From the NCBI RefSeq assembly GCF_963169125.1, contig NC_084797.1, positions 89,065,868 to 89,129,867 on the forward strand: DNA of 64,000 nucleotides, given 5' to 3'. The stretch is from Humulus lupulus (lineage: Eukaryota > Streptophyta > Magnoliopsida > Rosales > Cannabaceae). The notes beneath the pieces were generated by a model. It worked only from the letters and a program-made list of their open reading frames with translations, did no database searches and was not told the origin of the DNA. Below, piece after piece: positions 46,616 to 56,218 of this stretch (positions are counted from its first letter, which is position 1; every line of letters begins with the position of its first letter). The position numbers and the translations under genes are program-made.

Positions 46616-47262
46616 ATGGGTGCTGTCTGCCTGTTGAATGCTCTCAAGAAACATGGCGAAAAAGGGAAGAAGACCTTGGGGAAGGGGCTAATGTATGTGG
46701 ATGCCACCATCAACGACAAGCCCGCCAAAAGCGTGATGATCGATACTGGCGCCACCCAAAACTTCATCTCAAAACTCGAAGCAAAGCGACTGGGACTAAA
46801 ACTGGAGAAAAATGCAGGCCGTATGAAAGTGGTCAACTCCAAGGCCTTGGCCACAACTGGCATGGCTAAAGGCGTAAAAGTTAAAATCGACACGTGGGAG
46901 GGACAGACTGACTTAGTGGTGGTCCATATGGACGACTATGATGTAGTTTTGGGGATGGACTTCCTAACCGAGAATGGTGCCATTCCAATTCCTGCCACTG
47001 GGAGTTTGCTCATAATGGGAGAGACTCCTTCAATGGTGCCCGCAAAGGTGAAACCACCCCCTGGTGTGAAGCTTCTATCAGCTTTACAGTTCAAGAATGG
47101 TGTGAAAAAGCAAGATACCACTTATGTAGCAGTACCCACCGTGTTTGAAGAATCAGTGGAAGAGATTGTTGCACTAGAAATTACGAGGGTCTTGAAGATG
47201 TATGGGGATGTGATGCCAAATAAACCCCCCAAAGCCTTTCCACAAAAGAGGGGGATTGATCA
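46616..47262 (+). pseudogene. Element H protease and start of the RT linker
   Basis: Open for over 200 codons. The aspartic protease active site VMIDTGATQNFIS (near 46735) is intact, and DYDVVLGMDFLTENGA is the second conserved strand. It ends in [10 protein letters not shown], the motif just before RT in this family. At about 47265-47275 it fuses to RNase H sequence of element I in the same strand; the open frame ends at 47275. This is the left inversion breakpoint. Confidence 0.87.
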
Positions 47263-47271
47263 CCAGAAGAA

Positions 47272-47860
47272 TTGACACAGAAGAATTTGAAATTTATCTG
47301 GTCAGACAGGTGCGAAGATAGTTTTCAAGAGCTGAAGCGATGGCTTATTACAGGGCCAGTGTTGAGTCTTCCTTCGGGGGAAGGGAAGTTTGTTATTTAC
47401 TGTGATGCATCGAGACTGGGTCTAGGCTGTGTGTTGATGCAGAATGAGAAGGTTATAGTTTATGAATCACGACAGTGGAATGAGTATGAGCAGTGGTATC
47501 CTACCCATGATTTGGAGCTGGCAGCAGTGGTGTTTGCACTGAAGATTTGGCAACATTATTTGTATGGGGAGAAGTACGAGGTATTTACTGACCATAAGAG
47601 TCTAAAGTATTTCTTCACACAGAAGGACCTGAACATGAGACAGAGACGTTGGCCGGAGTTGGTAAAGGACTATGAATGTGATATTCTTTACCATCTGGGG
47701 AAAGCCAATGTGGTGGCAGATGCATTGAGCCGGAGAGGTCCAGGTCAGTTATACAGTTCCATTCAGATCTCAAGAGAGTTAGCTGATGTGATGGTCAGAG
47801 TAGGGATATAGTTGGTGGTAGGTCGGTTGGCCAATATTACTCTGCAGTCGACTCTACTAG
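47272..47860 (+). pseudogene. Element I RNase H (plus-strand copy)
   Basis: Begins inside the TRKNLKF-type motif before RNase H. It keeps [12 protein letters not shown] (catalytic Asp), [14 protein letters not shown] (Glu), [11 protein letters not shown] (Asp) and VVADALSRR (Asp), so the active site is complete. A TAG at 47809 ends the frame, and the next frame continues at once with [11 protein letters not shown]. The minus-strand copy at 52956-53306 differs at several residues. Confidence 0.87.
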
Positions 47861-49280
47861 AGCGGATTAGAGAAGGACAGTTGGTAGATGCTCAGTTACA
47901 GAGGATTAGGGAGGATGTCTTAGCGGGAGTAGCTAAGGACTATTCCGTTTCTGAGGTTGGGTTACTTCGGTATCAGGGACAAATATGTGTTCTAGCAGAT
48001 GAGGGGATCCGATGAGAGATACTGGATGAGTCTCATACAACATCGTACTCACTACATCCGGGTACCACGAAGATGTATCAGGATCTACGGACGTTGTATT
48101 GGTGGCCTGGGATGAAGAAGGATGTGGTGGAGTACATTGCCAGATGCTTAACCTGTCAACAGGTGAAAGCTGAGCATCAGCGACCAGTAGGGTTGCTTCA
48201 GCCTTTGGGTATCCTGAATGGAAATGGGAGGACATTACTATGGATTTTGTGGGAGGTTTACTCAGGACAGTGGGGCTACATGACTCGGTGTGGGTGATAG
48301 TGGACAGGTACACCAAGTCAGCCCATTTTCTTTCGGTGAGATCGACCTATATTGTGGATCAGTATGCTGAGTTGTATGTGAGGGAGATTGTACGTCTCCA
48401 TGGGGTTCCTAAGTCTATAGTGTTAGACCGGGAGCCTATCTTCACTTCCAAGTTCTGGGGTGGTCTGCAGAAGGCTTTGGGGACTCAGTTGAAGTTCAGT
48501 ACAGCCTTTCATCCTCAGACTGATGGACAGTCTGAGAGGACGATTCAGGTATTGGAAGATATGCTTAGAGCGTGTGCGATTGACTTTGAAGGTTCATGGA
48601 GTAAGTATCTTCCGTTGATTGAATTTTCATATAACAATAGTTATCAGTCAACGATTGGAGTGGCTCCCTACGAGATGTTGTACGGGAGAAAGTGTAGATC
48701 ACCCATTCATTGGGATGAGATGGGTGAGAGGAGATATTTGGGACCAGACATGGTTTAGAGGACAAGTGAAGTTATAGAAAAGATCCGAGCTAGGATGCTC
48801 ACCTCTCAAAGCAGACAGAAGAGCTACGCTGATCCTAAGCGTAGGGACGTGGAGTTCCAGGTTGGGGACCACGTGTTTCTTCGATTTTGACCATTGCGAG
48901 GGGTGAGGAGGTTTGGGGTAAAGGGCAAGCTGAGCCCTAGATTCATTGGACCATTTGAGATCCTGGAAAGGATTGGTCAGGTGGCTTACAGGTTAGCCTT
49001 GCCGCCATCGTTGTCTGGAGTTCATGACGTATTCCATGTTTCTATGCTCTGGAAGTATGTCTCAGATGTGACTCATGTGTTGAGATATGAGGATTTGGAG
49101 TTACAGACAGATTTGGCTTACGAAGAGCAACCAGTTCAGATCTTAGACCGAAAAGATAAAGTATTGCGGAATAAGACGATTCCTCTTGTTAAAATGTTGT
49201 GGAGGAATAGTAAGGTCGAGGAAGCGACCTGGGAGCATGAGACAGCGATGTAGGATCAGTATCCCGAGTTACTCAGGTAA
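47861..49280 (+). pseudogene. Element I integrase and chromodomain-like C-terminus
   Basis: Zinc region [12 protein letters not shown] ... [14 protein letters not shown], then a one-base loss near 48212 shifts to the frame of the catalytic core: [10 protein letters not shown] (Asp), VLDREPIFTS (Asp; family norm VSDRDPIF), SERTIQVLED (Glu). The core is followed by SPIHWDEMGERRYLGP, a TAG at 48756, and the GPY/F-like module with a TGA at about 48887. The chromodomain-like end ([18 protein letters not shown], about 49135-49190) is followed by a TAG near 49250 and the ancestral TAA at 49278. Among the integrases in this window it is one of the best kept. Confidence 0.88.
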
Positions 49281-49301
49281 ATTTCGAGGATGAAATTCTC
49301 A

Positions 49302-49316
49302 TTAAGAGGGGATAGT
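49302..49316 (+). other. Element I polypurine tract
   Basis: TTAAGAGGGGATAGT, directly before the 3' LTR. Confidence 0.82.
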
Positions 49317-51598
49317 TGTAACGAACCAAATTCGCTAATAAGGCTTAAGGGCCTTGATTAGAGTGCCTGAAGGGCATAATCGTAATTTTGGCCCATTGCG
49401 GACATAACTGTATATATATGCGATAATTGATTGGACCACATTATGATGTGGATATATTTATAATCAGTGATTCAAGACGATCCTTGTGAGCGAGTTAGCG
49501 AAAAAGTCACGGTGGGGATTTATACCCGGCTCGGGGGGAGCCTGGGGGTATAAATGGGAATTTAGAGAATATATTGAGGTTAACTTTGATAATGAGGAAT
49601 ATAATTGGTGATTAATTAGGTATCGGGAAGTAAGCGGTAAATATTAGAGACACTTGAGGATATTAGTGGGAATTGGGTAAAATGACCACAATGCCCCTAA
49701 GTGGATTAATAGACTTGGGATTAAAGGGGAGGGCATTATGGTCATTTTGCTTTTAAGAGATAGGTATTGCTGAGGCTTTATGTTAGTGGAAGTTGTAGAA
49801 TAATATAGAAGTCTGGGGAAAGAAAGAAAATAAGGAAAAGAAGGAAAAAGAAAGGGAAGAAAATAGAGCTGTTTTTCTAAGGGTCGGTTGGTGATCTCCT
49901 TCACCATTTTCTTGAGTTATTTTGGAGCAGAAACCCAGGGGAAACCAGGGTAAGCTTGAGGCAAGAGTTCTTGGTCTGACTTGAAGACTTGGCAAGGGTT
50001 TAGCAAGGATAAGCCATTTGGTTGAGGTAATACTTTGAAGTTTCTTCAGTTCTGGTTTTGATTTTTAACTAAGGTATCTAAGCTTGATGGGGAATTCTAG
50101 GGAAGTTGGAGCCAAGGATTGAGGAAGAGCAAGCTAAGGAGGTCTAGAGGCAACTTAAAGTCGAATTTCCATCAAAGGTATACAATTCTAAGCTTTAAAC
50201 TTTGAAGGTTTGATTGTCTTTGCTAAGTTTCAGAAGTCTACGAGCAACTATGGTGAATTTTATGATTAGGGATGCATATGATTGGGTTTTGAGAATTTGG
50301 GATGCTTGGGATGAGTGAAGTGTGTTAATAAGCTTGTTTTTAAGTTTGGTGAAGGTTTGGAGAAGTTTTGGTTAAGTTTGGCTCGGGGAAATCGCAGGAA
50401 GTGAAAATGTGGTGTTGGCTGTCTGTGACTAGCGCTACGGCGCTAGCCTTTGGGTGCTATAGCGCTAGGCCATGCTTTCTGGGGGATTTTGGTTCTGCTT
50501 GTAGCGCTGTAGCGCCCTCCTTAGAGCGCTGTAGCACTGCCCTGTTTCCAGAAATGGGTTTTAGGGTTATTTTCAAGGGTTTTTGACCGAGGGTTCAGGG
50601 TTTGATTCCACCATCCTGTTTGGTGGAATTAGGACTTCCCAGGGGCTTGGGATTTGTCCCAAGGCTAGGTTTTGGATTTGAGGTTTGGTGATGACTTTGA
50701 TCTATGGTTGTGATTAGGTGAGCGCTAGGGCTCGAGGGGGATCGTGCTAAGGGATCTAAGTTATCAAAGCAAGTGAATTCAAAGGTAAGAAAACTGCACC
50801 CGGTTATATGTTTGTGATGGGACTAAGAGCTCCCAATATTTTTATAATGTCAATGATGGTATTATGCCATGGCACATGTGATAGCGGCCTAAGGGTGCCA
50901 TACACAATATTTGCGCACAGGGTGTGGCTTGGCCACTGGTAGCCGAGGACAGCTTAATATTAACTAAGCTCGGTTTAAGCGGGCCGGAGTCAGTGGGATA
51001 ACAGAGGATGCGGCCTGAGGACGCTAACCCTAGTTATCATTTGTAAATTGATATATGATATGAGTTGATATGTTTAGTGTGTTGAATACATGGTTATTCT
51101 GAATGTTTATGTGGTTGTGAACATGTTTATGCAATATGAGATATTGTATTGGTTGTTGATTGTTATGCTCTGTTGTTGTGTTTTCATGCTGGGCCTTGGC
51201 TCACGGGTGCTACGTGGTGTAGGTAAAGGCAAAGGAAAGTTGGACCAATCCTGAGATGGAGAGCTGCGGGGTTGAATGTACATAGCCAGCTGTTCAGTCG
51301 CCATGGCCGAGGAGTGGATCAGGACAGAGATTGCCTAATTGTCTGTTTTACCTTAATATGGCTAATGTTGTATTTAACTCTCGAATCTTTTGTAGATTGT
51401 TTTAATTTTAATCTTTTTGGGATCCCGTGTAAAGAGGAAATGTTTCTTTATAAGAAATGTGACTTTTAAGACCAAAATCTTTTAACCCTAGTTCCATTAT
51501 AGTTTCAGTAACACGATTTTAACTAAATGACTTGATTAGCAAGTCTAACACTTTTAGAAACACACAGTGTAACGGTCTTGGCTATCCAGGGCGTTACA
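49317..51598 (+). repeat. Element I 3' LTR (in inverted segment)
   Basis: TGTAACGAACC...GGCGTTACA, 2282 bases, paired with 56219-58495 on the other strand; by eye they are very similar. GC-rich block of AGCGCTA/TAGCGC words at 50431-50535, AAAGGTAAG near 50783, conserved 20-mer at 51193-51212. No gene inside. Confidence 0.92.
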
Positions 51599-51603
51599 GT
51601 TGT

Positions 51604-51951
51604 AGTTCCAGCTGACATTCCTATACCTTGGGTTTGCTGCTACAGCATATAATTGTGGATGGACTCAGCTGCTTCCCATGTCCGACGTTCCATGTCTTCC
51701 TGGCGAGCCTGTACCTCTCGGGCTTGTCGCCATCCATTCTTGAAAATCTCTCCTTTGTTTTTTGAAAGCTACATTAAGGGCTTCCTGCGCAGTGGCTTGC
51801 CGAAGGTTCATGGAGGCGAGTTCATCTTGCATCTGCCCAACAACTTCCCTTATCTGATCAATTTCAAGGTCAAGTCCTTCAATATCTATGTGGGGCTCAT
51901 ACCGTCCAAGACCTCCAGCTCTGTGTCCTAGCTAGTCGGTACCCCGCGTAG
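51604..51951 (-). pseudogene. gag: Element G gag, middle slice, inverted
   Basis: Minus strand between H's 3' LTR and I's 3' LTR. The frame continues G gag from 44823. It encodes a segment with GRYEPHIDIEGLDLEIDQ and IREVVGQMQDELASM, then LRQATAQEALNVAFKKQ, which looks helical or coiled-coil. A frameshift follows near 51700. 51947-51951 is H's TSD copy and 51599-51603 is I's. It continues on the plus strand at 58501. Confidence 0.8.
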
Positions 51952-52566
51952 TGTCACGGGCTAGCTATTTGGGTACTCCAAGTAGATGGAACGTGCGACA
52001 CTTGGAGACACTTCAAGCTAGCAAGTCAAACTATAACACAGACCTGCAGGCAAACAAACTCAGTGGTTAGCGACATACGCATCTCGGACATGCAATGGGC
52101 AATAACAAAGTATGATCAAGCACAAAGGAAGTCATTCCTTGGAACATCCACACAACACAAAGCACACAACAAGGCAAGTGGCACGCAATGGCCCAACGAA
52201 GATAACAAACAAGTAACACATAGGAAACAAGGGAGCATACAAGGGCAAGTATGGATAAACATTGTTTTATTAATATATAGCCTTGATAGGGCAAGGGAGT
52301 ACAAAACTTTGGCCCCTATCTGCTGGTGGCCATGGTGCTTCCCTAAGTCACCAGGTCACCTCCCCCTAAGGAGCATTCTAGGGATACAAGGTCTTCCCCG
52401 TAACATATATGATTTTTGTCTGGGAGACATATGCATAATTACAAAATTGCCACTACCCTATCCCATGAGGTTGCTTGGTGCAAGACTTGACTAATGATCA
52501 AGCACCAAGGCATGCTCACTTACAAAATGGCCCCATGTGGATGTGCTAAAGGGGCAACACGCCACA
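51952..52566 (-). repeat. Element H 3' LTR (inverted)
   Basis: Minus strand TGTGGCGTGT...CCGTGACA, 615 bases, partner of 44824-45438. TATA-like box at 52270-52279. Short frames on both strands mirror those in the 5' LTR and are not genes. Confidence 0.9.
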
Positions 52567-52577
52567 TTCTCCCCCAC
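52567..52577 (-). other. Element H polypurine tract
   Basis: Minus-strand GTGGGGGAGAA directly before the 3' LTR. Confidence 0.75.
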
Positions 52578-52625
52578 TCAATTCTTCGGCGTCCTCGACG
52601 AAGTAGCTTGTAGATCTTTAATCTT

Positions 52626-52922
52626 CTACGTGAGCTTCTTCAAGTCTTCTGCCCTCTCCCAACTGATCTCATTAACTGCGAGCCCCTTCCATTTTACCAG
52701 ATACTGCTTATGCTTTTTATGGTCAATGGTGACTGTCCTTTCCGCCAGGATTTCTTTAGGTTGACACTTGCTCCCTGGCTGAATGATGACTCCTCCTCTC
52801 GTTGACTGGTTTCGCTCTGGATTTGCTGGATCTTCATGATACGTCTTCATGTTGCTAACGTGAAGCATTGGGTGTGTCTTCATCCATGCTGGTAGGTCGA
52901 GTTTGTAGGAAGTTAGGCCAAC
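52626..52922 (-). pseudogene. Element H integrase C-terminus with chromodomain
   Basis: Minus strand. A short integrase C-terminal piece (SYKLDLPAWMKTHPMLHVSN) leads to a chromodomain of canonical type: QYLVKWKGLAVNEISWERAEDL, near 52640-52740. It is open for 85 codons. The 5' part of integrase is missing because the right inversion joint lies at about 52922. The chromodomain keeps the aromatic and WKG residues typical of chromoviruses, unlike the diverged ends of A-D and I. Confidence 0.85.
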
Positions 52923-52923
52923 T

Positions 52924-52952
52924 TATGGGCACTATGAGTTCTTGGTCATTTC
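52924..52952 (+). repeat. 29-base RT scrap at the right inversion joint
   Basis: A perfect reverse-complement match to 53700-53728, part of element I's RT (the YEFLVISF region). It sits in plus sense between H's chromodomain region and I's minus-strand RNase H, like a templated insertion at a repaired break. Confidence 0.85.
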
Positions 52953-52955
52953 CTT

Positions 52956-54180
52956 CTATGTGAAGAAATATTTCAGACTCTTATGGTCAGTATATACCTC
53001 GCACTTCTCCCCATACAAATAATGTCGCCAAATCTTCAGTGCAAACACCACTGTTGCCAGCTCCAAATCATGGGTAGGATACCGCTGCTCATACTCCTTC
53101 CGCTGTCGTGATGCATAAGCTATAACCTTCTCATTCTGCATCAACACACAGCCTAGACCCAGTCTCGATGCATCGCAGTAAACAACAAACTTCCCTTCCC
53201 CCGAAGGAAGACTCAACACTGGCGCTGTAATAAGCCATCGCTTCAACTCTTGAAAACTATCTTCGCACCTGTCTGACCAGTTAAATTTCAGATTCTTCCG
53301 TGTCAATTCTGTTATCGGTGGTGTTATCTTTGAGAAGCCCTCTACAAACCGTCTGTAGTAACCCGCCAAACCAAGGAAACTCCGCACCTCCAAGGCGTTC
53401 CTTGGCCTCGGCCAATCCCTAACCGCCTCTACCTTAGATGGATCCACCTTAATCCCATCTGAACCCACGATATGTCCAAGGAATGTCACTTCTGGTAACC
53501 AAAACTCTTAAACTTAGCGTACAACTGATGCTCCCTCAACCTTTGAAGAACCTGTCGAAGATGAAGCTCGTGCTCTGTCTCTGAACTGGAATACACCATG
53601 TTGTCGTTTATGAAGACAATAACAAACTGATCTAGAAAATCCTTGAACACCCTATTCATTAGATCCATGAAACCTGCTGGGGCGTTAGTCAAACCAAACG
53701 AAATGACCAAGAACTCATAGTGCCCATACCGCGTTTGGAAGGTCGTCTTAGGTATGTCCTCATCCTTGATCCTCAGCTGGTTATAACCAGATCGAAGATC
53801 AATCTTTGAGAACACCATCTTACCCTACAACTGATCGAACAAGTCATCAATCCTTGGTAGGGGATACTTATTCTTGATAGTCAACTTGTTCAATTCTTGG
53901 TAGTCTATGCGCATCCTCAAAGTCCCGTCCTTCTTCTTCACAAACAAAACTGGAGCACCCCATGGCGAGTAACTATGTCTGATGAACCCCAAAACCAGAA
54001 GCTCCTGTAGCTGTATCTTCATTTCTTTCAGTTCCGCCAGTGCCATCCTATATGGTGCCCTCGACACTGGCTCTTTCCCTGGCACCAACTCAATAACAAA
54101 CTGAATGTCTCTACGTGGCGGCAACCCAGGCAAATCCTCAGGAAACACATCCAGGAACTCGTAAACCAATCTGATCTCCT
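52956..54180 (-). pseudogene. Element I reverse transcriptase and RNase H (minus-strand copy)
   Basis: Minus strand. RT from [14 protein letters not shown] through [44 protein letters not shown], a [30 protein letters not shown]. The active site reads [13 protein letters not shown], so the first Asp of the pair is Asn (a GAC-to-AAC change). A frameshift near 53490 (FKSFGYQK) precedes [18 protein letters not shown] and RNase H, which keeps [12 protein letters not shown] and ends abruptly at HKSLKYFFT (52956). Confidence 0.88.
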
Positions 54181-54660
54181 CCGGTCCTACTGGTGAAACT
54201 CTGGTGGTTTACCACCACACTAGCCAGAAAGCCTATGCATCCACCCTGTAACAAGTCTCTGGCTCTCAACGCCAATATCCTGGGTACACGGGGTCCATGC
54301 ATCGCTCCCACAAAAACAAAGGGATCCTCGCCCTCTGGCTCAAAAGTCACCATCTTCTTCCTGTAGTCAATGGTAGCTCCATATCTAACCAACCAATCAA
54401 TACCTAGAATCGTATCAAATTCCTCCATACTCAACTCAATTAAGTCTACTGATAACTCCTTTCCATCAACTATCACTGGCAGTGCCCTAATCCACCTTCT
54501 AGATACTACCAATTCTCCTGTAGGCAAAATAGTCCCAAACCCTGAAGTACTATACTCACTAGGTCTACACAATCTATCAATCAACTTATCAGATACAAAC
54601 GAATGCGTAGCACCAGAGTCTTTCAAAATAGTAAAAGAAGTGCCAGCACTAGAGAGCTAA
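54181..54660 (-). pseudogene. Element I protease and linker
   Basis: Minus strand. The catalytic motif is DSGATHSFVS with Lys before it (LKDSGATHSF; others LIDSGATHSF). EEFDTILGIDWLVRYGA is the second conserved strand, followed by the linker to ALRARDLLQGG. A one-base gain near 54205 shifts the frame just before RT. A TAG stands at the start (near 54659). Confidence 0.86.
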
Positions 54661-55829
54661 CCTGTCACTACCGAGGGAATAGCCTCGGCCTCCGCCTGCG
54701 TCAAAGTGAATACTCGAGCTGGAGTCAAGCTATCCACTTTTCCTGCTTCACCCTTCTTCACTGTCGGGCAATCTTTCCTGTGGTGTCCCACCACCCCGCA
54801 CACATAGCAGGCCTTAGCCTGACACTCGCCCAGATGGCGCCTCTTGCACCTCGTGCACTCAGGATAAGTCCTCCATGTATCACCGCCTCCCTGACAGCCT
54901 CCCTAAGTACCCCGACCTCTCCTATCAGGGCCAGAAGTGATTGAAGCATCACGAGTCTTTCTCTTCAGATCACTGGGGCCTCCGCCCCTACCCGAACCAG
55001 AATATGGAGGCACTGCCCTATGGCCCTCCTTCCTCACTGCACTCTCTCTCCATATCCTATTCTCCGCTTCCTCAGCGGTAAGAGCCTTCTCCACAGCCTG
55101 GGCATAAGTTGTCCCTCCAGGAACTGTGGTAATCCTCACATCTCGGGCTATCATAGCATTCAGCCCTCTGATAAATCTGTCCTGCCTAGCTGTATCAGTG
55201 GGCACAAGATCCGGTGCAAACTTCGCAAGTCTGTCAAACTTTATGGCATACTCTGTACCTGTCATGCTGCCCTGTACTAGCCCCACGAACTCATTTATCT
55301 TCGCTGCCCTGATGGCAGCATTATAATACTTCTGACTGAATAGATCCTTGAATCCTTCCCAAGTCAATGCAGTAACATCTCTAGTCTGTGATGCCACCTC
55401 CCACCAGATTCGGGCATCCTCCCTCAGCATATAAGTGGCACAGACCACTCTGTCATGTCCTTCTACCCTCATGAAATCAAGAATAGTAGTAATCATAGTC
55501 ATCCACTACTCAGCCTTCAGTGGATCTGGTCCTCCCTCAAAGATCGAGGGTTATTGCTTCCTGAACCGCTCATACAACGGTTCCCATCTATTACCAACCT
55601 CAGCTAGCTGCACAACAGGTACCACTCCAGGTGGCACAATAGGGGTAACACTCCCAGATGGAGCCTGCTGCCGCAGAATTCGGATATGTTCATCTTAGCT
55701 CTATAGCCGAGCCTGCATGTCTGCCATTAACTGCTGCCAGTTCTCAAGGACTATCGGAGGGGTCTGGCCCTGATCATCATCTTTATCCCCAGACCTGCCG
55801 GCTAGTCGCATGGATTTTCTTGGACGCAT
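54661..55829 (-). pseudogene. gag: Element I gag
   Basis: Minus strand. Start ATG at 55829 with MRPRKSMRLAGR, the same basic start as A. Stops are present near 55510-55550 and in the N-terminal Gln-rich segment. From 55502 it is open for 199 codons, covering the whole capsid-like domain (WEGFKDLFSQKYYNAAIR, LKFDRLAK-type and FIRGLNAMIARDV motifs). After one TAG the zinc knuckle CYVCGVVGHHRKDC (about 54770-54812) has all four ligands. Of the chromovirus gags in the window, this and D are the best preserved. Confidence 0.88.
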
Positions 55830-56203
55830 AATTATCCAAGTCAATCTATAATCAACGACTCGACAATTAGACTATGATGAGAGGATAATAATCCTTTAAT
55901 GATCCATCACTTGAACTCCAAACATTCACAAGCAATCAAGATATATCTATTTATCCAGATATTCATCCACATGCACAGCAGTGCTAATAAGCATGCCTCA
56001 ATAGCATCATACAATAGTCAAGGGGTAGGCCCTATCAGTATCTCATGCTCCCTATTAATCAAACAGATATCAACAGTCATATCCCATTCAAATCATTTAA
56101 ACACATAATCATGTATACATAATTACCAAACCCTGAGTCGAGCTTGTCTCTCGTGGTGAATGTACATGTCCAGCCAGTCTTCAGGAACCCATAAACCTAG
56201 GAC
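55830..56203 (-). other. Element I untranslated leader
   Basis: No gene. Contains a single GTGCTAATAAGCAT inverted repeat at 55981-55994, related to the amplified units in C. Confidence 0.7.
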
Positions 56204-56215
56204 GCTTTGATACCA
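56204..56215 (-). other. Element I primer-binding site
   Basis: Minus-strand TGGTATCAAAGC, one change from the initiator Met-tRNA complement. Confidence 0.85.
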
Positions 56216-56218
56216 AGT

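Larger units (their letters stand above)
44824..52922 (+). mobile_element. Element H: Galadriel/Reina-like chromovirus, internally deleted and split by the inversion
   Basis: The left part reads plus: 5' LTR 44824-45438, primer site, gag and protease to about 47271. The right part reads minus: chromodomain (52919-52626), polypurine tract and 3' LTR (52566-51952). Between them lies a piece of element I with a slice of G. RT, RNase H and integrase core of H are absent, about 3 kb by family norm. Both LTRs are 615 bases. TSD is CTACG. The lineage call rests on gag and chromodomain type and is less certain than the chromovirus assignment. Confidence 0.82.
47272..52922. other. Inverted segment (about 5.65 kb)
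   Basis: Left joint: H protease-RT linker to I RNase H. Right joint: H chromodomain region to a 29-base RT scrap and then I RNase H on the other strand. Flipping the segment restores H (left half then right half), a G gag slice in frame, and element I as one minus-strand element flanked by ACAAC on both sides. RNase H of I is present at both joints (47280-47620 plus, 52956-53306 minus), so about 350 bases were duplicated during the event or by staggered repair. Confidence 0.85.

Noticed and set aside
47272..51598. An independent 5'-truncated plus-strand element
   Set aside because: Its outer flank GTTGT pairs with ACAAC at 58496 only as part of the inverted element I, and the G gag slice beside it is also inverted.
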